NCBI RefSeq assembly: GCF_937863485.1
Contig: NZ_CALMFY010000076.1
Span: 1-47,598, forward strand
Direction: 5' to 3'
DNA length: 47,598 nucleotides
From: an uncultured Nostoc sp.
Lineage (GTDB): Bacteria > Cyanobacteriota > Cyanobacteriia > Cyanobacteriales > Nostocaceae
Within the stretch, counting starts at the first letter, position 1. Every line of letters starts with the position of its first letter. Positions 9,608 to 17,996 of this stretch are shown here, piece after piece. Below the pieces are notes generated by a model. That model made no database searches. It saw nothing but the letters and a program-made list of their open reading frames with translations, and was not told the DNA's origin. The position numbers were made by a program, and so were the translations under genes.

Positions 9608-10927
9608 TTGCCTAAATCAATTGTTCAAAGAATTGCGATGCTGTTCGCAGAGCGTCTCGTAGAGAAGACGCTTCGCTTGGCGACCATCGCATTCTCATCT
9701 GTTGCAGTAGTACTCACTACATCTCAGTCTGCTTTTGCACAGCTCAATATTGGACGCTATGGTATCCAACAAGGACTGGAGTCTGAGTATCTCCAGTACC
9801 AAATCAATAACCAGAATCTAAGCCAGATGCGAGTTATTCCTGGATGTGATGTGGGATTTGGTCTGACCTGTAATAAAACTGGATCGGTAATCCAACGATT
9901 AGTGGAGTTAAACGACGGGACTAGCTATCAAAACCTCCTGATCCGAGCAGCAGGTGGGGAGAAAAACTTTCAGAATTTCGCTAGCTTTTACGGTAACAAT
10001 CCTAATCTCTCTGCGGTGCCTTACGCCTCATTTTGGAGAAACCAATCCCCCGCAATCATGGATAGCTCTCAATACCTTCTTGGACAACCTGTTGGTCGCA
10101 ACCCAGTAGAAGGACTCGGACTTGTAACCAAGCAGTTCTACTGGTCACCAGACTCAGGAGTCAATAACTCGGTCAGCCTCCGTAATGGATTAGTAGACTT
10201 GAAATTGTCATACGGACGACTGCTGTTTGAAGAGGCCTCAAAAATTTCCAACATTAAGGAGCAGATTCAGTCTTTGGGTCTGTCACCAGAGATGACTAAT
10301 TTTTATTTAGATAAAATCTCTACAGGCTTGGATGCGTTGAGTTCTGGTGATCAGAACCAACTCCAACAGAGGATTTTTGAAGTACTATCCTTTCCATACT
10401 CCGAAGATGGTGGGGAACTCGGACGCCCCAATAACGCGATTCCACAGGAATTGAATCAGCTCTTGGGAGAAGATGTCCCAGGAGATATTTTACTAAGTGA
10501 CAATCCACTAGCGTTGGAGGGAGAAGCTATGGGACTCGATACTTTCCCTGACGCTATGGGAGATGTTTTGCTACAAGACAGTTCTGATTCCTTTCCACTC
10601 TGGCCAATAATCGGAATCGGGGGTCTTGCTTTAATTCTGCTTCTACTACTAAATGGGGATAGTTCTTCAGCTCAAGCATCTGTTTCTTCAGGAAATACAC
10701 CTACACCTTTGTCTCTAACGAGCAAAGGCGAATGTGATCTGACTCCCAGTGGTAATGGTTCTGATCACACACAGATCATTGAAGTTCCATGTAATGTTAC
10801 TCCTAAAACCCCTACGGAAGTGAAGAAGGTAGTGGAGCCATCAATGATCAAAGCGCTTGTATTGCTAATTGTTCTACTATGCATAGTCCGTTACAAACAC
10901 CGCTCTTTAAAAATCCGTAATTCGTAA
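9608..10927 (+). CDS. exported protein with C-terminal membrane segments, possible PEP-CTERM-like sorting tail
   Basis: The 439-residue protein uses a TTG start, chosen because ggaggtg lies seven bases upstream (9595-9601). The signal peptide ends near residue 45 at QSAFAQL. Codons about 12-26 of it derive from a dispersed repeat. The mature part has a CDVGFGLTC cysteine pair and no recognised enzyme motif. Near residues 331-350 a WPIIGIGGLALILLLLL segment looks transmembrane. The very end reads VEPSMIKALVLLIVLL followed by RYKHR. A proline-serine motif, a hydrophobic helix and a basic end is the plan of PEP-CTERM sorting signals, though the motif is VEPS rather than VPEPS. An alternative ATG at 9638 would lose the start of the signal peptide. 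Confidence 0.65.
   Translation: MPKSIVQRIAMLFAERLVEKTLRLATIAFSSVAVVLTTSQSAFAQLNIGRYGIQQGLESEYLQYQINNQNLSQMRVIPGCDVGFGLTCNKTGSVIQRLVELNDGTSYQNLLIRAAGGEKNFQNFASFYGNNPNLSAVPYASFWRNQSPAIMDSSQYLLGQPVGRNPVEGLGLVTKQFYWSPDSGVNNSVSLRNGLVDLKLSYGRLLFEEASKISNIKEQIQSLGLSPEMTNFYLDKISTGLDALSSGDQNQLQQRIFEVLSFPYSEDGGELGRPNNAIPQELNQLLGEDVPGDILLSDNPLALEGEAMGLDTFPDAMGDVLLQDSSDSFPLWPIIGIGGLALILLLLLNGDSSSAQASVSSGNTPTPLSLTSKGECDLTPSGNGSDHTQIIEVPCNVTPKTPTEVKKVVEPSMIKALVLLIVLLCIVRYKHRSLKIRNS
9641..9685 (+). repeat. dispersed repeat inside the signal-peptide coding region
   Basis: The stretch ttcgcagagcgtctcgtaga continuing gaagacgcttcgc contains the inverted repeat gcgtct...agacgc. It is the same family as the copy inside the UPF0182 gene (agcctctcgtagagaag). 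It is translated as LFAERLVEKTLRLAT, an unusually charged insert before the hydrophobic core of the signal peptide. Confidence 0.6.
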
Positions 10928-10962
10928 TTATGTTACATAAGGGGATTTAGACCCCACCTCAA

Positions 10963-10990
10963 ACAAAGCTACCTCTACAGGTAGCTTTGT
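10963..10990. terminator. 12-bp perfect hairpin between convergent genes
   Basis: The arms acaaagctacct and aggtagctttgt flank a ctac loop. The hairpin sits between the ends of the exported-protein gene and sodA, and could end transcription from both sides. There is no strong T-run on either strand. Confidence 0.6.
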
Positions 10991-11030
10991 ACAGATTTCT
11001 CTGAGCGGTTTGACGTCCTTGATAGTATTG

Positions 11031-11828
11031 TTAACGAGGCTGTTGTGATAAAAGTTGCGCTCGCCTGTTAATTTGCGGCCAATTCACCACATTCCACCAA
11101 TTAGTCAAATACTCTGCCCGACGGTTGCGATATTTCAGGTAATAAGCGTGCTCCCATAGATCATTACCCATAATCGGATATAAACCGTCTGTAATCGGGT
11201 TATCCTGATTTGCTGTGGTCACGATCTGGAGTTGATTTTGAGGATTGCGTACTAGCCAAACCCAACCACTACCAAAGCGAGCGGTACCCGCTGCGTTAAA
11301 CTGTTTTTTAAAAGCATCAAAACTGCCAAAAGTTTGATTAATTTCTTGAGCGATCGCTCCCGATGGTTGTCCACCACCTTCGGGACTCATAAGTTGCCAA
11401 AAAATCGTATGGTTGAGGTGACCACCACCGTTATTACGTACCTTTCTCCGAATATCTTCAGGTACACTGTTCAAATCCAATAGTAAAGCTTCAACACTTC
11501 TTTTTTGCAAATCTGGATACTGCTTCAATGCATCATTTAAGTTCTTGACGTAGCTAGCATGGTGCGCGTCATGATGCAATTTCATTGTTTCAGTATCAAT
11601 AGCTTTTCCTAATGCCCCATAAGCATAAGGCAATGGTGGTAGCTGTGCGGGGAAAGCACTTAGTGCCCTATTAGGATAAGCTACAGAGGAAAATGACCTA
11701 GCAACCGTTGGTGTTGGTGTAGAAGATTGTGCCTCAGCTATTAGTACTGGTTCATAAGAAATTACCAGAATTGTCAGCACAATTGTTGTGAAGAAAAAAA
11801 CTATCGTTTCTCGCCAAAACCTGATCAT
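11031..11828 (-). CDS. sodA: manganese superoxide dismutase, membrane-anchored
   Basis: It converts superoxide to hydrogen peroxide and oxygen. The protein has the Fe/Mn-SOD fold: an N-terminal helical part with [11 protein letters not shown] and a [13 protein letters not shown] motif, and a C-terminal part with FGSGWVWLV and [17 protein letters not shown] carrying the metal ligands. The GGGHLNH and FGSGW forms favour manganese over iron. A hydrophobic helix near the N-terminus ([20 protein letters not shown]) fits the membrane-bound MnSOD known from Nostoc. I prefer the ATG at 11828 (MIRFWRE), with gagg upstream, over the ATG at 11897 that would add 23 residues. The anchor suggests a role on the outer face of the thylakoid or cytoplasmic membrane. 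Confidence 0.9.
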   Translation of the reverse strand: MIRFWRETIVFFFTTIVLTILVISYEPVLIAEAQSSTPTPTVARSFSSVAYPNRALSAFPAQLPPLPYAYGALGKAIDTETMKLHHDAHHASYVKNLNDALKQYPDLQKRSVEALLLDLNSVPEDIRRKVRNNGGGHLNHTIFWQLMSPEGGGQPSGAIAQEINQTFGSFDAFKKQFNAAGTARFGSGWVWLVRNPQNQLQIVTTANQDNPITDGLYPIMGNDLWEHAYYLKYRNRRAEYLTNWWNVVNWPQINRRAQLLSQQPR

Positions 11829-12597
11829 AAATTGTAGCCTCAAAATCAATATTATTTGGCTTGTAATCTGATCATGTACTGTTGTTTTACAGCCCAATCA
11901 AGCCAAATATACATCTTACCTTAGTTGTCAAGTAATTAAAGCGAAAATACTCAAAAGAATAAATTAATCACTGCCAATGCATGGGGTTACTTAACACACT
12001 CCAAAAGCCCCATCTTCAGCGAAAAAGCTCTACTAGATGGAAAAAATAATTGCATTCAAAACTTTTGTAATAAATATAACTTATCCAAAAATCCCTTTGG
12101 CTAGGCAAGACAAGTCTATTCGGATTTCAAACCCGAAAATAGAACCTAAGCGAAAACCTTGCATATATTCCTCTTTTGATAAAGCAGTTTTTGTCTAGAA
12201 ATGCTGTTGCTGAAAAAAATTAGAGTGAGTTAATAGCCAAGTGAGATAAGTACTGAAAGGGTCCCAGAGAGCATAGGGTAGGAATAGCCAGGAGGCTTTT
12301 TGGGAAATTGGCTTAACCAGAAATACTAATTTCCTGCCATAGTAGGATTACACTTGTAGTCTAGTTCGGGGCTGCGTTAGTGTTCGCGCAGCGTTCCGTA
12401 AGAAAACTTACCGTACCCCTATGGGGAAGCAAGCTACGCGTAGCGGACGCACCAGAAGGTATCGCTGCGTCTATCTTTAGGATTTCCAATTAAAAAATAT
12501 TAGACATCTCCCGAAAAAATGTAGAGACGCTCCGCTTAAGCGTCTCTAAGTGCAATTTCGTTTCTCTACAAACAATTTCGGGTAAATTTTCCATTAT
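11829..12597. other. intergenic region with repeats and hairpin
   Basis: There is no credible gene. A composite dispersed repeat covers about 12370-12475 (tgttcgcgcagcgttccgta, cctatggggaagcaagctac, gcgtagcggacgc). A hairpin agagacgc...gcgtctct lies at 12523-12547, downstream of the exonuclease gene, and may serve as its terminator. The rest is AT-rich and featureless. Confidence 0.55.
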
Positions 12598-13161
12598 TCA
12601 GCTTAGTTTTTTAGTTTTAATCTGTCTGTAGATAGCTGCAATGTTGCGGGCATCATCAATGCCACGATGGTGCGTGCCTTTCAATTCTATCCCCAACTCA
12701 TTGAGAGCTTGTGCCATGCCAAATTTTTTAGACACGCCAAGATATTCGGAAAATTCCTCTTTGATATTTATGTGTTCTGAAATAAAAGGATAAGGGAAAT
12801 TATGAAACGCGCAATCTTGAATAAATTGCTTTTTGTCGTAATTACCCCAAGAACAAAAAATATGATTGGTAAATGAATAAATCCATTCTTTGAAGCGAGA
12901 AATTGCCTCTATAAATTTTGGTGCTTCGTCAACATCTTGCTGCCGAATACTAGTCAATTCGGTGCAAAAACCTGTCAGTTGTGGATGTCTCACGGGTTGA
13001 ATGAATTGCTGAAACTCGGAATCAATTTCCCACGTTGCTCGATTGAGCATCACCGCACCAATTTCGATGATTTCCATTTCGTGACGAGGAATAGTCCTAT
13101 TGTCACAGCACGTAGCCTCCAAATCGACTATCAGATAATAGTGGGATCTCTTCGTTTTCAT
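12598..13161 (-). CDS. DEDDh 3'-5' exonuclease, ERI-1-like
   Basis: The 187-residue protein is a small stand-alone RNase T/DNA polymerase III epsilon-type exonuclease. The first motif, YLIVDLEATC, gives D13 and E15. A WGNYDKKQF motif in the middle supplies the second acid. A late THHRGIDDARNIAAIY supplies the His and the last Asp of a DEDDh active site. The sequence is nearest the ERI-1/KapD type, which trims RNA or structured 3' ends; the actual substrate here is unknown. It appears complete and monocistronic, convergent with nothing, and ends near a hairpin at 12523-12547. Confidence 0.85.
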   Translation of the reverse strand: MKTKRSHYYLIVDLEATCCDNRTIPRHEMEIIEIGAVMLNRATWEIDSEFQQFIQPVRHPQLTGFCTELTSIRQQDVDEAPKFIEAISRFKEWIYSFTNHIFCSWGNYDKKQFIQDCAFHNFPYPFISEHINIKEEFSEYLGVSKKFGMAQALNELGIELKGTHHRGIDDARNIAAIYRQIKTKKLS

Positions 13162-13316
13162 ATTAAGTAATAGAGATTGGAAATTAGTATCAATAATTAT
13201 TTATATGTATTTTTTTAAACCTTAAACAATTAGTATTTGCAACTTTATTGTAGCATCCATACTACAAAATTGCAATGCTTATAGCTTTTTTCATCTATTT
13301 GAACCACAACCTCCTG

Positions 13317-13342
13317 TAGGGACGCACATTTGTGCGCTCCTA
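13317..13342. terminator. hairpin in intergenic repeat
   Basis: tagggacgcacatttgtgcg continues with ctccta, an imperfect palindrome just downstream of the membrane-protein gene on the minus strand. It is a common short repeat type and may act as a terminator; T-run support is weak. Confidence 0.4.
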
Positions 13343-13412
13343 TTATGCTGAAAAGACAAATTTTATAGTCATTTTTTTTACTTCACTAAACAATAACTTA
13401 GGGAAAGGGAAT

Positions 13413-13874
13413 TTAGATTGATGAAAAAGGTTTAACCCAACGGAGTTGAATAGCGATATTAAGAGCGATCGCAGCTATTCCAAACCACAATACACTTTCA
13501 AAAGCCAACACCAAAAAAGGCCAAATTGTGCTATGAGAATTCCACCCAAGTTCTATCTGAGTTAATCCCCGCACCAAGCCAAAGGCCAGCACACCACCGG
13601 CTTTGAGTTGAGGATTTTGATCTGAGCGGATGATATAGCGGTAGGTGACACCAAATAGGAAACCAGTAAAACTTGCAACTGCACCACTCACCCACAAGTG
13701 CCAGTTAAGATCACTTTGCAGACATGCGAGTGTTTGAAAATACTTTGCCAGTACTAAAGTATTCAACAGACTAGCGATTGCAAAAGCGAAACACATAGAT
13801 AATCCCCCAATTATTCCAGCTTTGAGGGATTCTATGCGTTCTGCCATTAATTGAGGATCTAAAATTGCGTTCAC
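13413..13874 (-). CDS. conserved cyanobacterial membrane protein of unknown function
   Basis: The 153-residue protein has about four hydrophobic segments: residues about 20-45 (GIIGGLSMCFAFAIASLLNT), 62-82, 93-110 and 118-142. The N-terminus, MNAILDPQLMAERIESLKAG, is hydrophilic and likely cytoplasmic. No transporter or enzyme motif is recognised. The gene stands alone, with a repeat-rich 250-base gap upstream separating it from the sensor cassette on the same strand. Confidence 0.65.
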   Translation of the reverse strand: MNAILDPQLMAERIESLKAGIIGGLSMCFAFAIASLLNTLVLAKYFQTLACLQSDLNWHLWVSGAVASFTGFLFGVTYRYIIRSDQNPQLKAGGVLAFGLVRGLTQIELGWNSHSTIWPFLVLAFESVLWFGIAAIALNIAIQLRWVKPFSSI

Positions 13875-13899
13875 TCTATATAGAAATTAGGGATTGGGT

Positions 13900-14047
13900 A
13901 CTTGTACTGAGCATCTCGGCTTCTCTACGTTCGCGCAGCGTGTCGCAGACAGACGCTACGCGTAGCTTGCTTCCCCGTAGGGGTACGCTTGATGGAGCCG
14001 TAGCCGTAAAGCCTACGCCATAGCTACGCTTAGGACGCAGCCTCTCC
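13900..14047. repeat. composite dispersed repeat cluster
   Basis: The first 54 bases (13900-13953, starting acttgtactgagcatctcgg) are identical to 46416-46469. Bases 13919-13962 also occur inverted at 6613-6656. The cluster continues with agcttgcttccccgtagggg and further small palindromes. Confidence 0.8.
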
Positions 14048-14125
14048 AAGAGATTGAGAAAATTTTTCCCCAGTCTTCAGTATGATAAATGCTAGAGCAG
14101 TTTTGTAATTAATTAAATGCTGCTC

Positions 14126-15388
14126 TCATGTAGGAATTTTGATGATAAACTCGGTTCCCACACCAGGTTGAGAATTCACATCTAATATACCTTCGTGTTT
14201 CTCTACAACTATTTCATAGGCGATTGCCAAGCCAAGTCCAGTACCTTTACCAACGGGTTTTGTGGTAAACAACGGTTCAAACAAGCGTTTTTTAAGTCGT
14301 TCAGGAATACCAATCCCATTGTCAGCAATCCGAATTACAATCAATTCTTCAAAATCTATTTCTGTTGCAATGTTAATCTCAGGAATTAGATTGCTCATTT
14401 TGCCTTGTGTTATAGCTTCATCAACAGCATCAACTGCATTTGCCAGAATGTTCATAAATACTTGATTCATCAGCCCAATATAGCACTTTACCTGTGGTAA
14501 TACTCCATAATTTTTACTAATTTCAATGCGGGGACGAGCGCCATTAGCCTTGAAGCGGTGTTGCAAAATCATTAGCGTACTATCTAGTCCTTGGTGCAAA
14601 TCAGCAGATATTTTGGTATCCCTATCTGAGCGACAGAAGTTGCGAAGTAAATTAGAAATGTTCCGAATTCGTTCACTTCCTAGCTGGAGTGAGTTCAATA
14701 TTTTTGCCATGTCTTCGAGAACGAAGTTTAGATCCAAGTCCTCAATAGCAGTAGTGATTTTGGCTGTTGGGTTTGGATACTCTTGTTCATATAGTAGGAG
14801 CAACTCAGTTACTGTTGCAATGTATCCTTGCAAGGGGGAAATATTGCTGGAAATAAAGTTGATGGGGTTGTTAATTTCATGTCCAATACCAGCGATTAAT
14901 TCTCCAAGTGTTGATAGCTTCTCTTGCTGCACCAACTTAACTTGGGCTTTTTGCAAAGCCTTGGTGCGATCGCTGACTTGTTGTTCCAAAGATTCAGTCA
15001 ATTGTTTGAGTTGTAAATGCACGCGCACTCTAGAAATGACTTCCTCTTGTGCAAACGGTTTAGGGATATAGTCTACTGCACCAAGGGAAAATCCCTTCGT
15101 TTTACTCTCCGTATCCGCTAAGGCAGTGGTGAAAATAATTGGGATATTTTGGGTAACAGGATTGGCTTTAAGGCGACAACAAGTTTCAAATCCGTCAATA
15201 CCCGGCATTTGTACATCCAGCAAAATTAACTCTGGTTGATTGCGTTCAGCTTGGGCGATCGCACTTTCTCCATCGACTGCAACACGGAAACGAAAACCCT
15301 CACTATTGAGCGCTTCACACAGGACAGATAAATTTGTCGGATTATCATCCACAATCAAAATAAATCCGTTATTTTGGGTTTTGTTCAT
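14126..15388 (-). CDS. response-regulator/histidine-kinase hybrid
   Basis: The 420-residue soluble kinase starts with a receiver domain (residues 8-125). The acidic pocket is VDD, the phosphoacceptor is D58 in ELILLDVQMPG, and the lysine is in YIPKPF. A short coiled coil (130-158) leads to a kinase core with H170 in GELIAGIGHEINNPINFI and an ATPase domain with NAVDAVDEA (N box) and GKGTGLGLAIAYEIV (G2 box). A receiver placed before the kinase suggests it is switched by an upstream phosphodonor. It starts 30 bases after the ethylene-receptor-like kinase gene, on the same strand, so that kinase is the likely donor. No DNA-binding domain is present; the output is unknown. Confidence 0.88.
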   Translation of the reverse strand: MNKTQNNGFILIVDDNPTNLSVLCEALNSEGFRFRVAVDGESAIAQAERNQPELILLDVQMPGIDGFETCCRLKANPVTQNIPIIFTTALADTESKTKGFSLGAVDYIPKPFAQEEVISRVRVHLQLKQLTESLEQQVSDRTKALQKAQVKLVQQEKLSTLGELIAGIGHEINNPINFISSNISPLQGYIATVTELLLLYEQEYPNPTAKITTAIEDLDLNFVLEDMAKILNSLQLGSERIRNISNLLRNFCRSDRDTKISADLHQGLDSTLMILQHRFKANGARPRIEISKNYGVLPQVKCYIGLMNQVFMNILANAVDAVDEAITQGKMSNLIPEINIATEIDFEELIVIRIADNGIGIPERLKKRLFEPLFTTKPVGKGTGLGLAIAYEIVVEKHEGILDVNSQPGVGTEFIIKIPT

Positions 15389-15418
15389 GATGGATTTAAA
15401 AGTTAAATTTTACTCAAA

Positions 15419-17359
15419 TTAATTCAGATATTGTTGAATAAAAGTTTCCAAACGTTTTAGTTGGAAATTACTAGCAAGCTGGACGATTTGCTGGGCAAAA
15501 ATGCTTAACTGCTCATCAGCTATAGAAAGTTGCTGAGTTATTTCTAAAATACTTTGAATATCCCCGTCTTGTACTAGTTCGAGTAACTGTTGTAAAACCT
15601 CTTTAGCAGGAGAAATCATCTCATTGGGTTGATCCAAACTACCTGTATAGGTTTTTTTAATTGCGTCTACCTTACCGTCAAAAATCCATTCTAGTTGCAA
15701 AAATTGTCGTAGCATTTCTAGAAGTGTTTCCGCTTCTACAGGCTTTGGTAAAAATACATTTGCACCTATATCAATACTCTTGTGCTGGTCGATTGCAAAC
15801 ACACTTGCTGACGAAGCGATGATCGCAATCTCTTTAAATTGCTCAGACTCACGCAAACGATTTATCAACTCAAACCCATCCAATATAGGCATTACTAGGT
15901 CAGTGATAATCAAGTCTGGTTTGTGGGCGAGAGCCTGTTCCCATCCTTCCTCGCCCTGACTAGCTTCTACAACAGTAAACCCAACTGGCTCTAGTAAATT
16001 TACAATTACTGATCGGTTTTCCCATCTGTCATCCGCAATCAAAATCGTGCGCCTTTGTCCTTGATAACCAATAATGGTTCCCTGCTCAACCACTCTGGAA
16101 ACCTTTGCCCAGTCTTTAGATTCTGGCAATTTTGCCTCAAACCAAAAAGTGCTACCTTTGCCAAATTCACTTTCCACCTGAATTTGACCACCAATCAACA
16201 AAACAATTTTTTGGCTGATTGCTAATCCCAAGCCTGTACCTTCAGATTGTTGTTTTTGATTTCCCACTTGCTCAAAGGGCTGGAAGATTTTCTCGGCTTG
16301 TTCAGGGGTTATACCCGTGCCGGTATCTATTATTTGAAAGCGAATTTTGTAGTTAGTCTGTCCATTGGCATTTGATTCTTGGCCAATGACCTGAACTTTG
16401 AAGGTGACACTGCCTTGATGAGTAAATTTAATGGCATTACCAAGCAAGTTAATCAGTACTTGCCGCAAGCGTTTTTCATCAGCATGAATGCCCGTTGGCA
16501 AATCAGGATCGAGTTCGACGTGAAATGCGATCACCTTTTGTTCTGCCCGGATGCGGCAAATTTCAGTCACGCTATCTATAAAGGCAGGCAAGTAGAAATC
16601 AACAGGATGCAATTCTAGTTTGCGGGCTTCTATCTTGGAGAGATCCAGGACATCATTAATTAGAGTTAGTAAATGGGAACCACATTGATAAATAATGCCA
16701 ACTCCTTTGCGTCCTTTCTCGGTCAAAGATTCTGTGCGTTGGAGGATTTGTGTAAAGCCCAGGATGCCGTTGAGGGGTGTGCGTAGTTCATGACTCATAT
16801 TGGCAAGAAATTCACTCTTGGCTTGGCTGGAGTTTTGAGCGACTTCTTCTGCAAAGCGTAGTTGTTTCTCGATGCGCTTACGCTCGACAATTTCAGTTGA
16901 AAGCACTCGATTGATAGCTTCTAACTGGGCTGGGCTGGGTAGTGTCAGAGCTTGAGGCATGAGAAAAAATAACGCAAATGCCGTATATATTGAAATAATG
17001 GCAGTTAAAGCTTTTAAAACACCTGCAATCCAATAGTCTGGATGCCAAAGCGTCCAAATTTCCATCAAGTGTCCAGTACCGCAGACAATGATAAAAGCAC
17101 CAAATAACAAAAAGACTCCATTGAAAGGAACGTCTTTGCGCTTGGAAATAAAGTAAATCAGTAGGAAGGGAATAGAATAATAGGCAAGAGCGATCGTGGC
17201 ATCAGAAATAATATGGAGCCAAACTAATCCAGTTTGCCAGAGATAACAATGTCCGTGGGGAATAAAACCGTTAGAATGGAAAGGATAGTTGAAAAATGTC
17301 GGCATAATACTAGAGGTTGCTGGATTTGAAATGTAGACCCATAACCCTAGTATTCCCAA
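15419..17359 (-). CDS. ethylene-receptor-like hybrid histidine kinase
   Basis: The 646-residue protein has three N-terminal membrane helices at about 42-70, 81-101 and 111-134. They match the ethylene-binding domain of plant ETR1. D53, Y60, I63, P64, C93 and H97 keep the same spacing as ETR1 D25, Y32, I35, P36, C65 and H69, the residues around the copper site (VCGTGHLMEIW). Then come a HisKA domain with H190 (NMSHELRTPLNG), an ATPase domain (GTGLGLAISQKIV), a receiver with its Asp in IITDLVMP near 480, and a helical C-terminal tail. Unlike ETR1 there is no GAF domain. A second possible start is M19 (MPTFFNYPF). Synechocystis Etr1 (slr1212), which binds ethylene, is the known relative. It heads a two-gene cassette with the receiver-kinase downstream. 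Confidence 0.88.
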   Translation of the reverse strand: MGILGLWVYISNPATSSIMPTFFNYPFHSNGFIPHGHCYLWQTGLVWLHIISDATIALAYYSIPFLLIYFISKRKDVPFNGVFLLFGAFIIVCGTGHLMEIWTLWHPDYWIAGVLKALTAIISIYTAFALFFLMPQALTLPSPAQLEAINRVLSTEIVERKRIEKQLRFAEEVAQNSSQAKSEFLANMSHELRTPLNGILGFTQILQRTESLTEKGRKGVGIIYQCGSHLLTLINDVLDLSKIEARKLELHPVDFYLPAFIDSVTEICRIRAEQKVIAFHVELDPDLPTGIHADEKRLRQVLINLLGNAIKFTHQGSVTFKVQVIGQESNANGQTNYKIRFQIIDTGTGITPEQAEKIFQPFEQVGNQKQQSEGTGLGLAISQKIVLLIGGQIQVESEFGKGSTFWFEAKLPESKDWAKVSRVVEQGTIIGYQGQRRTILIADDRWENRSVIVNLLEPVGFTVVEASQGEEGWEQALAHKPDLIITDLVMPILDGFELINRLRESEQFKEIAIIASSASVFAIDQHKSIDIGANVFLPKPVEAETLLEMLRQFLQLEWIFDGKVDAIKKTYTGSLDQPNEMISPAKEVLQQLLELVQDGDIQSILEITQQLSIADEQLSIFAQQIVQLASNFQLKRLETFIQQYLN

Positions 17360-17453
17360 ACCATCAAGTGGAAAAGCGCGATCGCTACTTTTTTATATTA
17401 GTTTTTATTATTACGTAAAGTACTAGGGTATCAAGAAAAGATGGTGTCTGGTT

Positions 17454-17487
17454 TGCGTAGGCGTAACCCGTCGTAGACATCGCCCGC
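17454..17487. repeat. short dispersed repeat upstream of petN
   Basis: tgcgtaggcgtaacccgtcg continues tagacatcgcccgc. It resembles the copies at 111-139 and 43503-43538. Confidence 0.5.
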
Positions 17488-17583
17488 AAAACTTACAATG
17501 TCATTGATAAAAAAATCTCAGCCTGCCCAATCCCTGTATGATAAATATTAGAAACCTTTTGTAATTATTTGAAAACTGGGACT

Positions 17584-17673
17584 ATGGAGATTTTGACACT
17601 AGGTTGGGTATCACTATTAGTTGTGTTCACTTGGTCAATTGCAATGGTAGTCTGGGGACGTAACGGACTGTAG
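17584..17673 (+). CDS. petN: cytochrome b6-f complex subunit PetN (subunit 8)
   Basis: The 29-residue single-helix protein [20 protein letters not shown] followed by MVVWGRNGL is PetN, a small essential subunit of the cytochrome b6-f complex in the thylakoid membrane. Cyanobacterial copies are normally 29 residues, so this is full length; the second residue is E where A is common. The probable -10 tatgat at 17537-17542 lies about 40 bases upstream. A small membrane ORF starts four bases after the stop codon. Confidence 0.93.
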   Translation: MEILTLGWVSLLVVFTWSIAMVVWGRNGL

Positions 17674-17677
17674 AGGC

Positions 17678-17842
17678 ATGGTGGAAAGTCCATTCTTGAG
17701 TATTTTGGCTTTATTTGCTGTAGTGCTGCTCGTAGTAGTCACTGGTGGTATTGGTTATTTGACCCTGGCAGATTGGCGCGATCGCCGTCGCCGAGATGAA
17801 GAGAAACGCACCAGCCGTAGCGCCACTCCTAAGCGGCGATAA
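17678..17842 (+). CDS. small single-pass membrane protein downstream of petN
   Basis: The 54-residue ORF starts MVESPFLSILALFAVVLLVV, giving one transmembrane helix at about residues 5-31. It ends in a strongly basic tail (DWRDRRRRDEEKRTSRS and PKRR). By the positive-inside rule the tail would face the cytoplasm. It begins only four bases after the petN stop, so it is probably cotranscribed and may be translated by coupling. I recognise no named family. A role linked to the b6-f complex is only suggested by position. A strong hairpin with a T-run follows at 17870. Confidence 0.7.
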   Translation: MVESPFLSILALFAVVLLVVVTGGIGYLTLADWRDRRRRDEEKRTSRSATPKRR

Positions 17843-17869
17843 TTTTCTCGTGGTTGAAAAATAGTTTTT

Positions 17870-17898
17870 GTAGGGACACGATAATATCGTGTCCCTAC
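17870..17898 (+). terminator. terminator of the petN transcript
   Basis: The perfect arms gtagggacacgat and atcgtgtccctac are separated by three bases. After a short spacer (actg) comes a run of six T. The hairpin also resembles a common short Nostoc palindrome. Confidence 0.75.
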
Positions 17899-17996
17899 AC
17901 TGTTTTTTATGGCATTTAAAGGAAATAACGTTACCTTTGCGATCGCTAGGGGAATCATGAGATAGAAGACTTTCAATATTTAAAGTCCTACTGGGA

